A stretch of 64,000 nt of DNA, taken from an uncultured Faecalibacterium sp. (GTDB lineage Bacteria; Bacillota; Clostridia; Oscillospirales; Ruminococcaceae). The stretch is taken from positions 9,334-73,333 of the forward strand of contig CAKTEF010000009.1 in assembly GCA_934547065.1 (NCBI GenBank). Reading direction: 5' to 3'. The notes below the pieces were generated by a model that saw only the letters and a program-made list of their open reading frames with translations, did no database searches and was not told the DNA's origin. Positions 61,835 through 64,000 of this stretch are shown in pieces. Positions within the stretch are counted from its first letter, which is position 1. Each line of letters begins with the position of its first letter. The position numbers and the translations under genes are program-made.

Positions 61835-62575
61835 TCATTTTATGAATTGGGTCATTTCAACCGCTCTGCTCTCCGGGTCTTCGCCATCACAAACTTTCTT
61901 GATATAATTGCGATTAAAGTTCAGGTGCATCACCATCGCGGACTGCGCCCCCATCGGGTCATGTCTCTCGATCGCTTCTACGATCATCCGGTGCGTCATG
62001 ATCGTTTCTTCGATGAGCTTTCTGTGGGTAACATTCACAAACATCATCACGGCCGTATCAATGATCGGGATCAGCTGTTCCACCACCGTGTTTTTGCTGC
62101 TCTCGGCAATACAGGTATGGAATGCAATATCGTCCTCAATATAGCGTTCGCCGTCATGGATCTTCGCCTCGACCCGTTCACAGAACCGCCGCAAACGCTC
62201 AACGTCTTCTTCTGTCGCGTTCCGTGCCGCCATGGCCGCAATGCCCGGTTCCAGCAAAAGACGGACATTGACAAGATCCAGCGCCAACCGGTTTTTATCC
62301 TTGACGGAACGCAGTCCCAGCGGGTCCGACAGCCCCTTGGTCGTTGTCACCACATACGTACCCGACCCGCGCCGCACTTCCACGATGCCTTTGCTGGACA
62401 GCAGCTTGACGGCTTCCCGAATGGTACTGCGGCCCACGCCGAACTTTTCGCCCAATTCAAACTCATTCGGCAGCTTTGCTCCCGGTTCGATCGGGGTATC
62501 CAGAATATAGTGGTAGATCTGATCTTCGACCTGTTCTGCCAGAAGCTTGTTTTTCAAGTGTGAAAAATCGTTCAC
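61835..62575 (-). CDS. GntR-family (FadR subgroup) regulator
   Basis: 246 residues. N-terminal winged helix (LPNEFELGEKFGVGRSTIREAVKLLSSKGIVEVRRGSGTYV, about residues 34-75) and the C-terminal FCD helical domain with metal-type residues (LRFCERVEAKIHDGERYIEDDIAFHTCIAESS). FadR-type GntR proteins sense small organic acids. Read from GTG 62575 after AAAGGGGAGCC. Direct neighbour of the dehydratase-permease operon. Confidence 0.88.
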   Translation of the reverse strand: MNDFSHLKNKLLAEQVEDQIYHYILDTPIEPGAKLPNEFELGEKFGVGRSTIREAVKLLSSKGIVEVRRGSGTYVVTTTKGLSDPLGLRSVKDKNRLALDLVNVRLLLEPGIAAMAARNATEEDVERLRRFCERVEAKIHDGERYIEDDIAFHTCIAESSKNTVVEQLIPIIDTAVMMFVNVTHRKLIEETIMTHRMIVEAIERHDPMGAQSAMVMHLNFNRNYIKKVCDGEDPESRAVEMTQFIK

Positions 62576-62848
62576 CGCACGGCTCCCCTTTCTTTCGAGA
62601 AAACAGAAGAACCCAGCAGACGCTTCGCAGCCACTGCCGGGTCTTTCATCGATTGGCTGCTGCACCAATCCGCCGATTCCATTGTTCCATCACACCGCTT
62701 TGGAAGGCTCTTTTGTCTTCTCCTGCGCGCATTCGTCACCATGAGCGTTGTTCTGCGTTCATAGTACCACAGATCCGCCGCTCTCTGCAAGACGTTTTGA
62801 AAAAACATCCGGGACATTCCCAAAGCGAGTGCATTTACAGAAATTTTT
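62576..62848. other. Leader region of the GntR gene
   Basis: No gene seen. The 98-bp element (copy 2) lies at its far end. No clear promoter was found on the minus strand. Confidence 0.4.
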
Positions 62849-62946
62849 TTATCGCAATTTTCAAAAATAGTGCCTATCAAAACGACCTATTTGCGATATG
62901 CAGTTTGCGGATGTTGCTTGTGCATTAAAAACGCAAACTGCTATAA
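62849..62946. repeat. 98-bp palindromic element, copy 2
   Basis: Same 98 bp as at 41191-41288 with three substitutions, same orientation. It directly adjoins the terminator of the GH2 gene and lies 273 bp upstream of the GntR start, as copy 1 lies 37 bp upstream of the AraC start. Confidence 0.85.
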
Positions 62947-62992
62947 AAAGAACCGTACAACGGCTGTACGGCCATCATACGGTTCCAAACGA
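62944..62992 (-). terminator. Terminator of the GH2 gene
   Basis: GAACCGTA (62980-62987 side) with TACGGTTC (62950-62957 side), an inner CCGTAC/GTACGG arm, then U-run on the minus strand. Confidence 0.65.
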
Positions 62993-62997
62993 TCGCT

Positions 62998-64000
62998 TTA
63001 TTTCTTGATCTTGATGAGCTGAGCGTTCAGGCCCTCGATAAAGCCGTCCGGCATGGTGGAGATCATGCCTGCCATGGCCTCGGGGGTCATCCTCTTCATC
63101 ATGGCCCACATTCCTTCGCCGGGCTTGATGTCGAAGTTGGTGGCCAGCTTGACCGCCTTGGCGGTAACGGCAAACGCTTCCTCGTTCTTGGCCAGATCTT
63201 CCAGGCTGTCCTTGATGCTGTAACAGCCCTCGGGGAACTCCATGGGCGCGGTCAGATCCATGCTGCCCATCTGCTTGAACCAGTTGGCCACGCCCTCCTG
63301 ACGCTCGTTGAACTCCGGCAAGGTGTAGCAGGCGGGCTCGGTGTCCACCTTTTCCAGCGTGATGCTGTCCTTCACGGTGTCGGCCACGGCCATCAGCACG
63401 TTGAAGCCCTCGTCCAGTGCCACATTGAACTTGAACACGCGGTGTGCGGTCTGGGTGCCGACTTCCTTGCCGTTGCAGTACAGGGTCACGGTGTCCTGAT
63501 TGGAGTACACCTTCACCTCGGTGGTCTCACCGGCGCGCTGTGCGTGGCGGCGGCCTGCGATGTGTACCATGGGGTCCTTTGCCCAGTAGGCCTGATAGAC
63601 ATAGAAGCTGTCCTTGCGGGTCTTGCGGTCGATGGTGACCAGGCCCTTGTTGTTGCGGCCTGCCACACCGCCCTCGCTGCGGGCTGCGCAGCCGAAGTCG
63701 AACATATTCCAGACGTGGCTTGCCCAGATCCACGGACGATCCTCAAAGGCCTGTGCCATGTACTCGTGGTACAGGGCCTGATACTCCTCAGAGTAGTCCT
63801 TGCACTGGGGGGTGTTGCTGTGCCAGTTGATGATGCCCTCGCAGCCGTACTCGGAGATGCCAAGGCAGATATCCGGGTTCTCGGCGTGGAACTTGTCCAG
63901 CCAGGGGCCGTTCTGCTCGATCTTGCCGCCGTACCAGCCAAAGTAGTGGTTGTAGCTCTCCACATCGGTGATGCGGTGCATGGGGCCGGTGGTGGGGGTG
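62998..64000 (-). CDS. GH2 glycosidase, C-terminal part
   Basis: The gene enters from the right edge; 333 codons are visible, ending at 62998. GLSEYG-type ICLGISEYGCEG carries the nucleophile Glu of GH2 beta-galactosidases/glucuronidases, followed by WASHVWNMFDFGCAARSEGG with the second conserved tryptophan region. After residue ~150 a beta-sandwich (VKVYSNQDTVTLYCNGKEVG) is seen, then an extra C-terminal helical domain ending in EGLNAQLIKIKK. Hydrolyses a beta-linked galactoside or uronide; the N terminus that would tell which is outside. Confidence 0.85.
   Translation of the reverse strand, partial: TPTTGPMHRITDVESYNHYFGWYGGKIEQNGPWLDKFHAENPDICLGISEYGCEGIINWHSNTPQCKDYSEEYQALYHEYMAQAFEDRPWIWASHVWNMFDFGCAARSEGGVAGRNNKGLVTIDRKTRKDSFYVYQAYWAKDPMVHIAGRRHAQRAGETTEVKVYSNQDTVTLYCNGKEVGTQTAHRVFKFNVALDEGFNVLMAVADTVKDSITLEKVDTEPACYTLPEFNERQEGVANWFKQMGSMDLTAPMEFPEGCYSIKDSLEDLAKNEEAFAVTAKAVKLATNFDIKPGEGMWAMMKRMTPEAMAGMISTMPDGFIEGLNAQLIKIKK

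Overview
The window is one contiguous stretch of a GC-rich (by eye about 58-60 %) low-copy chromosome of a Gram-positive anaerobe. Strong AGGAGG ribosome binding sites, near-consensus TTGACA/TATAAT promoters, a T-box leader, a Rex repressor, a TepA-FtsK neighbourhood, a TxpA-type toxin and lipoprotein sugar-binding proteins point to the Clostridia. The gene set (a large branched-chain amino acid block, mgl galactose transport, cytoplasmic pectin-fragment breakdown, gluconate-type sugar acid use) fits a gut Oscillospiraceae/Ruminococcaceae such as Faecalibacterium or a close relative. The taxon is an inference; no rRNA or marker gene is present.

Layout. 1-3.9 kb: start of a split B12-dependent methionine synthase system (activation protein, then metH running off the left edge), a small type I toxin with an antisense RNA, and metY behind a structured attenuator leader. 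3.2-5.4 kb: two secreted or lipoprotein unknowns, a 3' scrap of ftsH and a second antisense-RNA locus without a recognisable toxin. 5.3-19.2 kb: leucine, isoleucine and valine synthesis (T-box, leuA, leuC, leuD, leuB; ilvA; a DUF815 ATPase; ilvB, ilvN, ilvC, ilvD), in which four copies of a palindromic repeat lie in the gaps before leuA and between leuA/leuC, leuD/leuB and ilvC/ilvD. 19.2-23.6 kb: a glycosyltransferase pair, a purine permease and a small membrane protein. 23.7-27.9 kb: mglBAC. 27.9-36.4 kb: TepA, FtsK, YgiQ, a secreted metallo-beta-lactamase-fold protein, then rex and tdk. 36.4-44.1 kb: a pectin or rhamnogalacturonan fragment locus (binding protein, two permeases, AraC regulator, GH28, GH105) behind a cluster of palindromic operators.

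44.2-47.6 kb: an ECF sigma / zinc-finger anti-sigma / two-membrane-protein operon and birA. 47.6-52.3 kb: a compact operon of two tandem-duplicated adenylate-forming ligases, a stand-alone carrier protein and a condensation-fold acyltransferase, which reads as a dissociated NRPS-like pathway of unknown product. Divergent from it, 52.7-58.1 kb holds an acyltransferase-3, a coiled-coil protein, a GT4 glycosyltransferase, a YbhN-type membrane protein and a small membrane-anchored unknown. 58.3-64 kb: GntP permease, IlvD/Edd dehydratase and GntR regulator, with three GATACATC repeats upstream of the dehydratase promoter, then the 3' part of a GH2 glycosidase.

The main non-coding surprises are a 98-bp element present twice (41.2 and 62.9 kb, three mismatches), the four palindromic repeats inside the branched-chain operons, the two TxpA/RatA-like loci and the metY leader. 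No rRNA, tRNA, CRISPR array, complete insertion sequence or prophage was seen.
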